The translations under genes were made by a program, and so were the position numbers. The notes under the pieces were generated by a model. The model saw only the letters and a program-made list of their open reading frames with translations, ran no database searches and was not told where the DNA came from. This document shows, piece by piece, positions 12,609-24,396 of a stretch of DNA of 64,000 nt. The stretch's first letter is position 1. Each line of letters begins with the position of its first letter. Origin of the DNA: Paramacrobiotus metropolitanus (lineage: Eukaryota > Tardigrada > Eutardigrada > Parachela > Macrobiotidae); NCBI RefSeq assembly GCF_019649055.1, contig NW_026570227.1, forward strand, positions 248,001 to 312,000. The letters are read 5' to 3'.

Positions 12609-12616
12609 TATATAAA
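12609..12616 (+). promoter_or_regulatory. TATA box of Cys-rich peptide gene A
   Basis: TATATAAA, followed by CCGCACAATTCCGTA, 113 bp before the ATG. The same block (GGGCAGTTTTTCCGG, TATATAAA, CCGCAAAATTCCGTA) precedes gene B, so this is a conserved core promoter. Confidence 0.75.
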
Positions 12617-12728
12617 CCGCACAATTCCGTAGCAATTTTCAGTTCGAAGACCTTTTCTTTAGCGGAATTTATTATCCAGAAAATTCTCATCTATAGAACC
12701 GGCTACGTTTTTTCCTAAAGGTTGCAAA

Positions 12729-13656
12729 ATGCGCGCCGTTAAATTTGCCTCATGTCCGCTGTCGATCGTCCTGGTACTGGCCACCGTCGCAGCCACCATC
12801 GGTCATTAACCATTGCTTTTCTGCTACACCACTGTTTTGTGGTATTCCATAATTAAATAGCTGTCGTTGGTTGAAAGGTAAACTTGTACTGATTAGTTCC
12901 AGTTTGTCATTCTGCCCTGCAAAGGTCACTTTAGTCCATTATCATGGTATAATTATGTTTAGTCATTAGTTGTAATAGTCTCACTGTTAATTTTGTGCGT
13001 TATTCGATCTATACTTATCCATTATTTTGTACACTTTAATTCGTATTTAATGTAGCATCAGTGGCATATGTTAATTATTTTATATTATTTGCTTAGTTTT
13101 CCATATTTAGGCCAATATTTAGTTATTTTATGTTAGAGAAAATACAGCAGCTGTATTGGGAACACTGAATACGCGTCCTAGGATCACGAATAACGGTTGA
13201 TTTTTTACTGTTTAAATTTGAATCATGTTCATTAGCTGCCATATCAGCGCAGGCAATTCATGTATTATTACTGTTACTAGTAACTGTCTATTACTAGCTA
13301 AATTTACTTTATAACTGTCTGTTCATTTTTTCTACGGTACTTCAATCATCAGCATAAGGTGTTTGTCTGCAGGCATTCAGGAGAAGCCGGTCGGTTTGGA
13401 TATCAACACCCATGGCGGCGCGGCGGGGGGTTACGTGAATCCGCTGGAACTGGAGCACATGAACGGTCCGCATGTGTCGTCGGTCCGTGGCAAACGTGGA
13501 TGGGGTGATGTGGTCGAGATGGCGGTGCAGGCGGGGCGCAACTACGCCTGCCAGAACCGGTGCTCCTGCGGATGGGGAAGCTGCTGCCCCACCGGATGGG
13601 GCGCCAGCAACTGCTGCGCCAACGGCTACACCCACGTCTGCTGCCGGGAATGCTGA
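12729..13656 (+). CDS. Secreted ten-cysteine peptide A, 2 exons
   Basis: Exons are 12729-12801 and 13373-13656 (118 aa, phase 1 junction). Residues 1-24 are a signal peptide. A propeptide follows and ends at the dibasic site VRGKR. The mature part would start GWGDVVEM and carries ten Cys in the order C-x3-C-x-C-x4-CC-x8-CC-x7-CC-x2-C, ending at the stop. The double-Cys pattern with CSCGWGSCCP resembles half of a granulin fold or a disulfide-rich knot, but I cannot place it in a named family. Processing would be by a furin/prohormone convertase. Likely roles are an extracellular signal or a defence peptide; this is inference. Gene B (21661-22346) is a close paralogue. Compared with B, the signal peptide has a one-base deletion and a four-base insertion that cancel out. 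Confidence 0.75.
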
Positions 13657-13967
13657 GCGGGCCCTCTGATGCGCCGCGAAACGGCGATTGACTAATGACT
13701 ACCACGTCCATATACTCATAACCACTATACATCTTATTATCTTTTTACGGGGTAAATACTCGTATACACGTATACATGTTGTTAACAACCTCTTTTATAG
13801 TGTTTCTGGCTTAGCTGCTTAATGCAGTTTGACATATTTAGTATGGTTCTGAACTAAATATTCAGTTTACCATAATTATGTATATCATTAATATCGTAGA
13901 GCTTGCGTAATATTATAGTAATAACGTGGTAGTCAGTTTTGCCATCAAGTTGTCTGCTTATACTGCC

Positions 13968-13973
13968 AATAAA
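13968..13973 (+). promoter_or_regulatory. Polyadenylation signal of peptide gene A
   Basis: AATAAA 312 bp after the stop codon. The surrounding sequence (GCCAATAAAAGACTACGT) is conserved at the same place after gene B. Confidence 0.6.
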
Positions 13974-16154
13974 AGACTACGTGTCCTGTTCGTGATTTCC
14001 CCGATTATCAACGCTCATACTTAACGATAATTCTGACTGTAGCTTTGCATCTGCACACAAACATAAATCTACTATAGGTAAATATTAATCTAATAAATAT
14101 CTAGAATAATAGTAAGAAGGCGTTTTGATTTTATTCGCGAATGGAAGACGCCATGTCGTACGCGTCCAGCTCGCTTAACACGGTGTACCCACGCGATACC
14201 GCTTCGTGACCTTTCCTTATAACATCAGCGAGCAGCCGGCAGCAGCGCACCTCACGCTATACAAATTAAAGGGAATTCCAGAAGCAACTTTTCCTAATTT
14301 ATATCTCGCGCCACGAATGTAATCAGCCGGCCATCTACAGTATACCGGTGGTTTTATCAACAATAATAACCATTAAGCATGTACAGATAGTGAAGCTAAA
14401 CGCAGACCTTGCTTAACGGCGATCCGGCTGCAAAACAAATTCCAAGAAACTGTTAAAGGTTGTTGACGCACTACCTCGCGGTTTTGTCATTGCTTTCCTA
14501 TTTATGTTTTGGGAAGGTCAAAAACTATGTCCGGTATTCTTTTTCCCTTACAACGTGACTGATAAGAGAAATGGCCTGTTCTTAATGCTCTTAGAAGGAA
14601 GGTTTACTGTACCTACACCTGCACAAGAAAATCCGGAAAATTAATGAAAAATGCTGTGGTCTTTGATCTAACTTCTTATTAACTTCTGTCTATAGTGCGC
14701 TAGAGTTGGCCAAAGTAGAACCTTTTATTGACGGAAAGAATGCTGAGTGGTGAATTACAGAAAAAAGGAAATCTGCGAAAATCTGCATCCTGTACGAATT
14801 CATAGTGTTTCGGCAACACAGAAATAGTCAGGGCATGAGCATTTTATACAATGACTGCTTAAGGGAAATGGCCCTGTACATGGTGTCAAAAATGGCATAC
14901 ACACGCCAAAACTTTCGATACAATGCGAAACAAAGCGATGCGGTGCGAATGCGATACGATTAATTTTAAAGTTTCGGTTAGAACTTCAAATGATTTTAAA
15001 TTTACAAACCATATCATAAAATATAGGGGGAATTTCTGCTGAGGCCAGCACTCCCTGTACTTGATGCCGTCACCCGCCTGGAGCTAGTGCGACGTTACGG
15101 CAATATATACGGTTAAATCAGGCGCGGTACATAAGCACCATGTTTAGCCACAAAGTAAAACTCCAGCCGACTGACGGCAGCAAGCACAGGGAGTGCTTGC
15201 CTGAGCAGTTGAATTCCCCTTATGGCTTATATAAGTCACTGGAGTAACTGGAATACTGTAACATAGTAACCAACACATGCGATACCTACCTATCTGTATC
15301 ATTTAAATTGATTTTTTGCCACGCCTACTAGATCATTGCCGATGAAAGTATTTTTTAAAGTGTTCTCCATTCCTATTCTGTCTTAAAAAAATGGAATTTT
15401 TCTGAGGGGAAATGCGGTAACCGCGCCCTGGACAGATTTGTATTAAATTACATATTAGACGATATTACATGCAATCTCTTGTGCAGTATTGGCCGACGTA
15501 GTGGCGTGACTGACTGTTATGTCGCTGAGCAAACATAAATAAAAAATATTCGAGGTGTAATCTCTTAAGAGTTATATAGGTTCCTAACCTAAATTGGATA
15601 TTCTTAGCACAAAGACCATCGGAAAAGCTTCCCACAAATAAGCCGTGGGCCATACGATGTTATATTCTGATAATCTTGTTGGCCACCAAAAGTGCCAGCA
15701 GTGACTATCTGTAGTACTACTGTACTAGTATCTTTTAAAACCGGGCTCTATACCGTAAAGTACTATTTGAAATTAGACCTACTCAATAGTTTCCCAGTTG
15801 AACAAGCGAGCCCTGTCTTTAAGTGTTAACGAAACCGATGCCAAGATAATACGATACTCGTATATAAGATAATGTCTACATACCTTCGCGATACTAACCG
15901 GAAATGGCTACAAAGGTCATCAAGCCAGGACAACTAAAAGCACGCCGAATTCTAAGCAGCGTGCTTGGTTTTCATTTTGAACGCTTGGTTTAAACGTTCC
16001 GCTTGGTTTAAACGTTCTGGAACAGAACTCAGTAGGGTAGGTTTTAGATCAAGAGCATGTAGTATATCAATAACTTTCAGCATACGTAGTTACTCGTATC
16101 AGCAGAATTCTGCAGTGGTCAGTTCGCTATGAAATTCCCGTAAGCGTCCGACAG
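13974..16154. other. Intergenic, one MITE, no gene seen
   Basis: About 13974-14260 is still similar to the sequence after peptide gene B (22790-22880), marking the right edge of the duplicated unit. The rest is AT-rich. A TA-flanked MITE lies at 15026-15220. No coding frame is convincing. Confidence 0.5.
15026..15220. mobile_element. MITE with AGGGGAATT ends
   Basis: Inverted ends GGGGGAATTTCTGCTGAGGC (left) and the complement of GCCTGAGCAGTTGAATTCCC (right) pair, and both continue into CAGCACTCCCTGT or its near complement. TA dinucleotides flank both sides (15024-15025, 15221-15222). There is no coding capacity. Confidence 0.6.
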
Positions 16155-16643
16155 ACAAACTTCCAATACAGAGCCGGGTACAAGGAGAAGCTACGCGCGC
16201 TGCTCGATGCTCTGTGTGATGTGTGCGATGCCCGAAAGAGGGAAAGTGCAGGGGGCGACCATGACAGTGGTACAAGCCTATCCGGCGAATACAGTATGGA
16301 CTATTATGGTTATACCCCTCCTAATAGGAACTATTGGCCCGGCCCGTGTCCGTGCCAGTTAGCCGACTGCCTGAGCCATTCAACCGCCCCACCACCCCGC
16401 GCCTCTTCCCGCGTAAACACCAACGCCGCCGCCAAGATCTGCACCATCCCCATCGCCAACAATTCCCTGCAGTATGCCGCATCACCGCTTAATGTACTAC
16501 CGGCACTTTCCTCCATGAACCCGGCTAATCAGGCGCCCGGTTGGAACGCCTTCGGACCGGCCACGCCCCCACCGTATGACGCCACTCCCAACGAGCAGCG
16601 ACCGTCCCGAATAACTTCCGTTGCCGGCACCGCCCATTCGTAG
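16155..16643 (+). pseudogene. Kazal-family exon 6 copy joined to a receptor-tail-like segment
   Basis: From about 16338 the sequence matches exon 6 of the Kazal gene (PGPCPCQLADC, then IPIANNSLQYAASPLNVLP). In front of it, in the same frame from 16155, is a different sequence: TNFQYRAGYKEKLRALL, then an acidic and Ser-rich stretch. That segment looks like helix 8 and the start of the cytoplasmic tail of a class A GPCR, preceded by a CAG acceptor. The exon 6 part loses frame near 16600 and stops at 16641-16643, short of its GT donor. This is a broken chimera made during duplication. The receptor assignment is a guess from the amphipathic pattern. Confidence 0.6.
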
Positions 16644-16800
16644 CGGCTACCCGGGGCGGCAGGTAACAACAGAATGCTAAGATATTCCAATTCAACAAAG
16701 AATTACTTTTAAATTTTCAAATGATAAGTCTTATAGGTAAACTGAGTGAAAATAATACCACAAATGAACAATAATAATTCATCAATTAATTACAGGATGA

Positions 16801-16997
16801 CACTATAGCCACCCCACACACCCCCCGTTTTCTATAGCCATCCCATTTCCACACCCCGTTAATTACAGGCACTCTTTTTATTAATTAGTTATTTTCTTTT
16901 GAGACGGTCTTAATAAGACCCCTAGCTGCATTCTGTAGGTACCGTTTTAACTAATTGTAAAAGAGTGTGCCTGTAATTAACGGGGGTGGCTATAGTG
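16801..16997. mobile_element. MITE with CACTATAGCCACCC ends
   Basis: 197 bp. The outer ends CACTATAGCCACCC and GGGTGGCTATAGTG are inverted repeats, and inner blocks (CCCCGTTAATTACAGGCACT and its complement) extend the pairing. No clear target duplication was found. Confidence 0.65.
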
Positions 16998-17172
16998 ATT
17001 TCCTCAGTTATAACTACAATTATAACGTGAAAAATCACAAATAAAATGAAGCAGGTCATTGCTGTTGAAAATCGTTCTGCCTAAACTAACTGTACTGCCT
17101 TTAAATATACGATTAAATACACTGTAAGAATTACATATTATTGTTGTACAGATAACCGGCTATGTTTATTCA

Positions 17173-17724
17173 AATACTGTATCCGCTCGCACATCTTGAA
17201 CCACAGAGTCCGTGTACGGGAAAAACACGCATTCAATATACACACTCTAACCGGGCAAAATGCACGACTACGAAATATTCCTCATTTGGTTTCAAGATGA
17301 ACAGTTCTTCTTGTGAATTTGTTTATTAAATCAAGTCTTTTCATTTAAATGGCAATTCACTCTGGAAAAAAAAGGTTCTGTAGCTGAAAGCTCGCATTGT
17401 TCGGTGGTTCATCGCCATCAAGAATGTTGACGCGGAACGTACCTCCCCTCAGGGGCACCCCAAAACCACAACAAAATCCGTTTGTAGCTCGTGCTTACGC
17501 CAAAGCTGTATGTTAATGGCTGCTTTCGAGCCTAAACATGATAAAATTGTTAGAGCTCTAATTTTTTTCATTATTCAAGAAGTTCTCCAGTCCAGATGTT
17601 GTAAGACATCAGAAATTTATCAAATCGCGAATCGCGCGTTTGGCCCGGTTAGAGTGTGTATATTGAATGCGCGTTTTTCCCGTACACACACTCTGTGGTC
17701 CAAGATGTGCGAGCGAATACAGTA
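17173..17724. mobile_element. Foldback element with about 100-bp arms
   Basis: Arms at 17173-17265 and 17635-17724 pair along their length, for example CCGCTCGCACATCTTG with CAAGATGTGCGAGCG, and ACACACTCTAACCGGGC with its complement. The middle 370 bp has a frame with a weak helix-turn-helix look (KARIVRWFIAIKNVD), perhaps the rest of a mariner-type transposase. It lies in what was the last intron of the second Kazal copy. Confidence 0.7.
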
Positions 17725-18084
17725 CTATCTTCGACTACATTATTCCAAAAATCCATGTATTTGTAATGTGCAAAATCTCTAATGCAGCACAAGTATGGTT
17801 GAAATAATGGGAAATTACTTTCCAGTTTTATCGAATGTACGTACCTCTTACTTTATTGTTATTTACCCACTTTTCTGCAAAATTTAATGTAGATAGAAGC
17901 ATACCATACGGTTAGCTGGATACTAACGAGTAATAAAAGAACAACGGAAATAGTTACTCGTGATCTTAGGAGGCGTATTTTTCTGCATAATTTGTTCATA
18001 TTAACGCAGAATAAATCATACCTTACTGCAGTTACGCAAGCGATGTACAGATGCAGCGGTGAGATAAAACGTTTCTTTTTGTAG

Positions 18085-18435
18085 GTGCCAATGCGGCTGT
18101 CCATGTACAGAGTACAGCGCACCATGTACACTGTACAGTCCCATGTATTGCGCAGCTTAGTGGAGGCGCTGCGGACGGTCCCCTTTCGGTTATTCCGGCA
18201 CCTGTACATCCTGATCACGGTGGCGGGCGAGGGCATGAAGCAGATCCCCCTGCAGATCGCCAAGAACATGCAGGCCCGCCTTCCGCCCTACGTCCGCGAG
18301 ATCCCCATGGAAATGGCCAAGTCCGTGTCCGAGGCGCTGAACATCCACTTCAACAGCTTGAGTCAGCAGGTCAAGGACACCGTCGAGCAGGTGCGCCAGC
18401 GGCCGGACCTCGGGGAGGCGGAACCAAGAAGGTAG
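18085..18435 (+). pseudogene. Kazal-family last-exon copy, truncated and frame-shifted
   Basis: From 18157 the sequence is nearly identical to the helical C-terminal exon of the Kazal gene (LVEALRTVPFRLFRHLY and onward). The start is rearranged: the acceptor and first bases are conserved (TAG then GTGCCAATG) but the reading frame set by that acceptor does not enter the helix frame. The Asn run is gone and the last residues are replaced after QVRQ. The helix frame itself is open back to an ATG at 18088. It is likely dead with the chimeric exon at 16155. Confidence 0.65.
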
Positions 18436-20286
18436 TGGAGAAAATTAATGGAAACAATATTGTTGTTGTCACGGGCCAGAAGCGCCAAGGTACCGTACAC
18501 ACATTTTAGAAGAAGCAGCAGTGACATGTTTATTTTAGTTTTATAATATCCATATTTACAGAACCTTCAGCGTTTTAATGTTTCTTAATTTTTGATCTAT
18601 CATCTATGCCCATAAAGGTATCTGCATGAGGCTTCCGCTCTTGTTGTTAAGATCCTCCTATAAAGACTTTTACGTACTGTAATGTGCGCCACCGCACACA
18701 ATTGTTTATACATATTGTGACCACATAAAGCACTGTAAATTTTAGAAATTAAATAACAAACAACAATTATAGAACAATTTTAGAAATTCATAAAACAACA
18801 ATTTAGAAACAGTCTTTTAATTGGAGCTCGTTTAGGCATTCTGCCGTGCTTGAAATGTATAGGCGGAACTGCCACATAGAATCTAGTGGCCACTGGCCAT
18901 CGTAGAAAGCGCTTGCAGTGCGCTGATTATGCACTAGCCGTATCATTACGTGTTGAATATTTCCGGACTGGCTTGTACATAATTGTTGCCACGACGGAAG
19001 GAGCGGAAAAGTAGAATGAGCTTTTTGTTTTACCAGCTGTCTGTATCTCGAAATCGACAGATTTTATGACTACTAAATAATAAGTTACACTTCAACTCAT
19101 TAATGGTTTCTCACGAGTCACGGTCATCGTTCGTGGTACCAGATACTAATATGATAATATTATACGTAATGTTATGAAAAAGCCACACTATAATGACACT
19201 TAATCTTTATTTCGATTCGAAAATATCACGGCAATAACCAGTATACGCTGCTACTCCGAAATTAAGCCAGGAAGTATTAAGCCAGATTATCATTGTGTTC
19301 ATATGTAATACTCGATGTGAATTTCTGGAATACTGCGCTGTTCGGACATATACTAACATAGTTTTAACGCTCAAACAAAACACTTTTATTGGCAATTTTA
19401 ATTTATGTGTAACACTTCCGTTTGCATTTTTCGTTTTCGATTAATACGACTAACTGCATGTTGGCTCGGCTGCACAGCACAAATAATGTTTTGCTTAATA
19501 TACTCGTATATTCATATTTATTATCCTTAATGTTTTTGAAAACATTGTATGAGCATCTTGTATGTTATTATTTATTCAGTATAATGTGGTACATGCAGTG
19601 GCATGCGGTCTGGAAAGGTCATGTTAGGAGTCAAAAGTGCCAACGGCAACTTAAACTTTAAAGGTTCACCATAATAACAATAAACCGCGTGCGATGACAA
19701 TCTGCCGCTCGTGGCAAAATTCAAGATGCGCGATTAATGTGAATTACGCCCATTTTTGTACTGGAATTTTCGATATTTTAACGTTGAACAGTTTGACGCT
19801 GTAAAGCAAGTAAAGGTGCTGTGCGACTGCAAAAAAGTAATAGGAGAATATGCATGGAGAAACATAAACTCAATTTAATATTCGTAGCCGCTAGATAACA
19901 GGAGAACGGCAGGCATCTCCCTGAACCTGGGAAAATGAAAATTCCTAATTTTATTTTGGAATTTTTAGAAAATGTCGGGATCTGCCAAAATACTCCGCGC
20001 CTGGCAAATTTTTGAGCCGAGCTACAACTGTGACCAATCATAGCTTTCGTTTTGTGCCGACAGCACGATCATTTTCGACTTCCGGTTGCATTTTGCTCTG
20101 GAGCAATCGCACTAGGTAGAATGTTGTAATTTCAGCCACCCAGTCTGGCGTGCAGGACAGCCTCGTGTCTGTCGTGTGCGTGTGTGAATGATATGCATGA
20201 CAGATTTGCATAATTATATCACAGATTCAGAGCAACTAGGGTAGTTATAAGAATTACATGTGATTCCTTTTTCACTACTTCCTTAG
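18436..20286. other. Intergenic, no gene seen
   Basis: AT-rich sequence with a few short frames (19207-19661, 19778-20041) that show no domain, no signal peptide with partner exons and no paralogue in the window. Confidence 0.4.
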
Positions 20287-20513
20287 GCCCTTCACCATCC
20301 CCATCGCCAACAATTCCCTGCAGTATGCCACTTCGCCGCTCAACGTCTTGCCGTCGCTATCCTCCATGAACCCGGCTAATCAGGCGCCGGGCTGGAACGC
20401 GTTTGGCTCGGCCACGCCACCGCCGTATGGCGCTGCTCCCAACGACCAATGGACGCCCGAGCAACGACCGCTGCAGGCACCGCCCCTTCGTAACGGCTAC
20501 CCCGGAGCGGCCG
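20287..20513 (+). pseudogene. Kazal-family exon 6 copy (3' part) with intact donor
   Basis: Matches the 3' two-thirds of exon 6 of the Kazal gene (FTIPIANNSLQYATSPLNVL, then Pro-rich). It begins right after a usable acceptor (CTTCCTTAG) and ends at a GT donor in the same phase 1 as the functional gene. No Kazal exons are found upstream. It could be a remnant, or an alternative exon that splices to the phase-compatible last exon at 30234, with peptide gene B and a transposon in the intron between. Confidence 0.55.
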
Positions 20514-20640
20514 GTAACAAACTAATCTGCCATTACTAACACAACAAATCCCAGTTAAACTTTAAATCCCTTCATAATTCTGAAATTACACATGGCTTCT
20601 TAACTTACAGAATAGTCACTAAAATAATAATTGTGATGTA

Positions 20641-20771
20641 CTGTGACCTTGCGGTTGGCAACGGTATGGTTGCCAATCTAGATGTACGTTCGCAGGTCAC
20701 TATTTGACCATCTTTTAAAAAGGCAACTAATGTCTACGAATACGGGTAACATTAGTACACCAAGGTCACAG
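20641..20771. mobile_element. MITE with CTGTGACCTTG ends
   Basis: CTGTGACCTTG at the left and CAAGGTCACAG at the right, each flanked by TA (20639-20640, 20772-20773). The inverted match extends outward into GATG and CATC. 131 bp without coding capacity. Confidence 0.6.
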
Positions 20772-21513
20772 TACATCACTACAGTGCGAAAGAATTATTA
20801 CAACAAACAATTATCAATCACTACAGTGCTCGTAATGATACTAAGTTACTAACGATTTTGGAAGTTTTTTCAATGTTTAAATTCAATCATTTTAATTAGA
20901 TTAAATTTGCGCAGGCTTCTTGTCATAGAGTACAGGCTGTTGCCGAATAAAAAATCTTCTATTATTGAGACAATACCATAAAAAGCCTTAGTTACAATTT
21001 GATTGTTTTTAAGTTTACAAAATTACAAAATATAAATCATTGTGGTTGATTTAAATGAAAAAATTATTATTTAAGTAAAATAGCAGGAATAATCTCAAAG
21101 CTCTCAAAGTTGTCGCTGTCGCAAAGCTCAAAGTACTGACTGACGGGCAAACATAGTAAATGCGAGAAAAAAGATAAAAATTGCCTACTGAATTTCACTG
21201 CATGCGGTGACTGTGAATAATACTGGTTTTTCTACTGTGAATTACTGAATTTCAATGCTGATACGCTGGCGAAGGTACTCCGTGGCTCGTTTTTCGCCGG
21301 TTTCTTGTTGCATCATCTGTCGAAATTCCGTTATCGTGCGGGCAGCTTCCTATCAACGTTTATCTATTTTAGGATCTATCTATTGGCGATCAGTGGTTAT
21401 TCGTGGTGGTACTGGTGTTTACCTGTTTATCAGTGGATTATAATCTGTGCATAACGCGCTTTCTTATCGCGCATAGTCGTTCAGTACTGCATATGGGCAG
21501 TTTTTCCGGTGAT

Positions 21514-21521
21514 ATATAAAC
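21514..21521 (+). promoter_or_regulatory. TATA box of Cys-rich peptide gene B
   Basis: TATATAAA 140 bp before the ATG, in the same conserved block as in front of gene A. The 5' leader here is longer by a short duplicated motif containing TTTGATCTAG. Confidence 0.75.
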
Positions 21522-21660
21522 CGCAAAATTCCGTAATATTTTTTTAATCAGAAGACTTTTTCTTCAGCATTTATTATCCATACAATTTTGATCTACAGCT
21601 ATTATTTGATCTAGTACTAAAGCATTTGATCTAGCTACATTTTTTCCTAAAGAGTTGAAA

Positions 21661-22346
21661 ATGCGTGCTGTTAAATTTGCGCTCATGTCCGCCGTCGTTC
21701 TGGCTCTGGCCACCTCCACAGCAACCATCGGTCAGTAACACTGATTAATTTTGCTTCACAAATGTTTTATAAATTGTAATAGTGTAGTTAATTCAGTTTG
21801 TCATTCGATCAAGCAAAGGTCACTTTTGCCCACTATTACCATTATTTTGTACGCTGTAGCTTGTAATTATTTATCAAAATCGCTTTGAAAGCAGTAACGA
21901 GCGACTAACGATTTATTGATAATTAATGTGACATTATAATTAGTGGCAAAATTAATGTTTAATGTTTCGCCCTGATTATTTGAGTTTTTGTACTGTATTA
22001 AATTTTTAAATTAATCTATTCATTTTTATCTTGTCCAGTCATGACCATAAGGTATTTGTCTGCAGGTGTTCAGGAAGAACCGGCCGGTTTGGATGTCAAC
22101 ACCCCTGGCGGCGCGGCTGGGGGTTACGTGAATCCACTGGAGCTGGAGCACATGAAAGTTCACTATGTGTCGGTCCGCGCCAAACGTGATTTGGGAGGTG
22201 TGCTCGAATTGGCGGCGCAGGCGGGACAAAACTACGCCTGCGAGGAGCGGTGCTCCTGCGGATGGGGAAGCTGCTGTCCCAGCGGATATGACGCCAGCTT
22301 CTGCTGCGACAAGGGCTACACCCACGTCTGCTGCAGCGGTTGCTGA
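21661..22346 (+). CDS. Secreted ten-cysteine peptide B, 2 exons
   Basis: Exons are 21661-21730 and 22066-22346 (116 aa, phase 1 junction). Layout is the same as gene A: signal peptide (VVLALATSTAT), a propeptide with conserved LELEHMK, a dibasic site VRAKR, then a mature part with the same ten-Cys order. CSCGWGSCCP and GYTHVCC are shared with A. The residues between cysteines and the start of the mature peptide differ, which suggests divergence in function or target. The intron is 335 bp against 571 bp in A. The gene may lie inside an intron between the exons at 20287 and 30234. Function unknown; an extracellular signal or defence peptide is the likely class. Confidence 0.75.
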
Positions 22347-22650
22347 GGGAAACAACTACTGACTACCACCATATACTCCATAATATACTCGTATCCGTAT
22401 GTATTCGACGACGGATGAAAGGCGATTACCTTTCCAAAGGGCAAATATACCGTTTACATGTTGTTCTTAGTTTACTTGCTTAATGCATTATGCATGACAT
22501 ATTTACTGTAGGATGGTTCTGAACTACATATTCAGTTTTCCATAATTACGTATACCGGTAATATCAATAACACACACAATAACAATGTGGTAGTCAGTTT
22601 CGCCATCGAGTTGCCTGCTTATATTTTATTGTTAGTGTGTAGCAGTTGTC

Positions 22651-22656
22651 AATAAA
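22651..22656 (+). promoter_or_regulatory. Polyadenylation signal of peptide gene B
   Basis: AATAAA 305 bp after the stop, in the same conserved context as after gene A. Confidence 0.6.
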
Positions 22657-23669
22657 AGAATACGTATCCTGGTCGTAACTTCCGCATTTATCAACCTCGA
22701 AACATGGTTATGAATACTACAGTACATTGTCGCTTTGTGCCTGTACGCAAACCTACATTAACCTTCTGCAGACATCATTACTGTATACTCGCATCTCGCT
22801 TAACACGGAGCATATCCACGCGACCTTTCCGCGCTTTGTGACCTTTCCCTACATCAGCAAGCGACCGCAGCGCCTCTGACGTTATAATTATGTTATTCCA
22901 TCCAATCAAAATGTCATTTTCGAAATGTCCGTAAAACCAAGTGTCCCGCGATGACCTGTCGCGTAGCCATTTTTAACTGTTTAAATTTAATTCATTTTCA
23001 CTAGTGTGACCGTGGATGCTGTTATAATATTATGTCAGTTCGATCACGATGGTTAGTGCCGCATATAGGTCAAGAACGCGATTTGACGGGCTGCGCCAGC
23101 AGGTCAGGGACACGATATGGTTATGTAATCGGCCGATGTACTTTGTAGTTTGTACTTCGTTTGCGACTGGAAATTCCAGCTTGCTGCGTACAATCGCAAT
23201 AAACGGTAGCCGCAACTATTATGCAGCTAACTTCCATATATCCATTAGATATTCTTTTAATCCTTATTTCTATAGAATAGAACAAAATACAGTACAAGGA
23301 AAGTTAATCATAAACTGATATCACAATGACACGAACCGTATATGTATAACAAAATTCACAAGAGTAGACACGAGATACCAACATAGTACAAATTTGCCAA
23401 TGACTAAACTATCAAAAAGCTTGCACATTCGTTCCAACAATGTCATGTAAATGGGAAGCGTGAAGCCTGGTGGATTTTTACAATTGCGTTTATGCCAGTG
23501 AAAAAAAAACCTGTATTACTTCATTAGGAAGCGCAATAAACGCTGCATCAGAGCTAGCCGCTCCATAATACGAGTAATTATTACAAAACGCTGCTGCAGT
23601 TTTACAGTACATTTCTTATAAATGAATTAAGGGAAGTGACACGGTATAACAAATCTGCCAAATACAAAG

Positions 23670-23850
23670 TTTTTGCCAGATATTCACAGCTGATTCGTAT
23701 CAGATCACTGATACAAAGACTAGATACAATACTTGTAAAATATTGTACAATCGCTGACGAATGATATCACTGTGATATCATTCGTCAGCGATTGTACAAT
23801 ATTTTGCAAGTATCATCATTTACGAATTAGCTGTGAATATCTGCCAAAAA
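23670..23850. repeat. Near-perfect palindrome / foldback MITE
   Basis: The centre is GATATCACTGTGATATC at about 23767. The arms ATTGTACAATCGCTGACG and their complement are perfect, and pairing resumes outside with GCCAGATATTCACAGCT near 23675 and its mirror near 23840. About 20 extra bases in the left arm break the pairing. Confidence 0.75.
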
Positions 23851-24251
23851 CAGCTGGTTTATGATGAGAATACTTACGGAGAATGCCGCTTATTATCAAC
23901 TATAGACTCTATACTGAAGCCGTTCGTTTAACCACAGAGCTACGCCCCCATTATCAATTTTCAATCAGACTGCTCAAGGTGCATTGAAATTATTACTAGG
24001 ATTAGAGTTAAAGTTTTATTAAATCACGTGGTTCTTTCCTTGATTTCAGATGTACAAGTGTTGGTCGCGCTAGCGCGCTCCCAGTTGTGTTTTAGGTATG
24101 GAATTTCAATTTAAAAATTAGGAATGTGGAAATCAGTGGCCTATTTTTACGAGGGTATAATATTGTTTGAAAACGTAGATTTTTACATAGAATTGGTAAA
24201 CGTAGACCATTCTAGTGCTTTCTGGGGTGTCCAACCATTTCTGCATATGTA

Positions 24252-24396
24252 CAAGCTTGTCCGGTAATTTCCTACGTAAAGGTACAAACAGCACATATTT
24301 AGCGCTGAGTTTGCACTATGGCAATTGCCACTACACTACGTCGTAAAATTGTGTGTTTCGCTGTATTGATTCGTAAGAAATTACGGGACAAGCTTG
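24252..24396. mobile_element. MITE with CAAGCTTGTCC ends, TA-flanked
   Basis: Left CAAGCTTGTCCGGTAATTTC and the complement at the right pair for about 25 bp. TA lies on both sides (24250-24251, 24397-24398). Similar ends occur at 56178-56338. Confidence 0.6.

Noticed and set aside
23093-23125. Sequence like the helical exon of the Kazal gene (LRQQVRDT)
   Set aside because: Only about 30 bases match; chance or a very old fragment cannot be separated.
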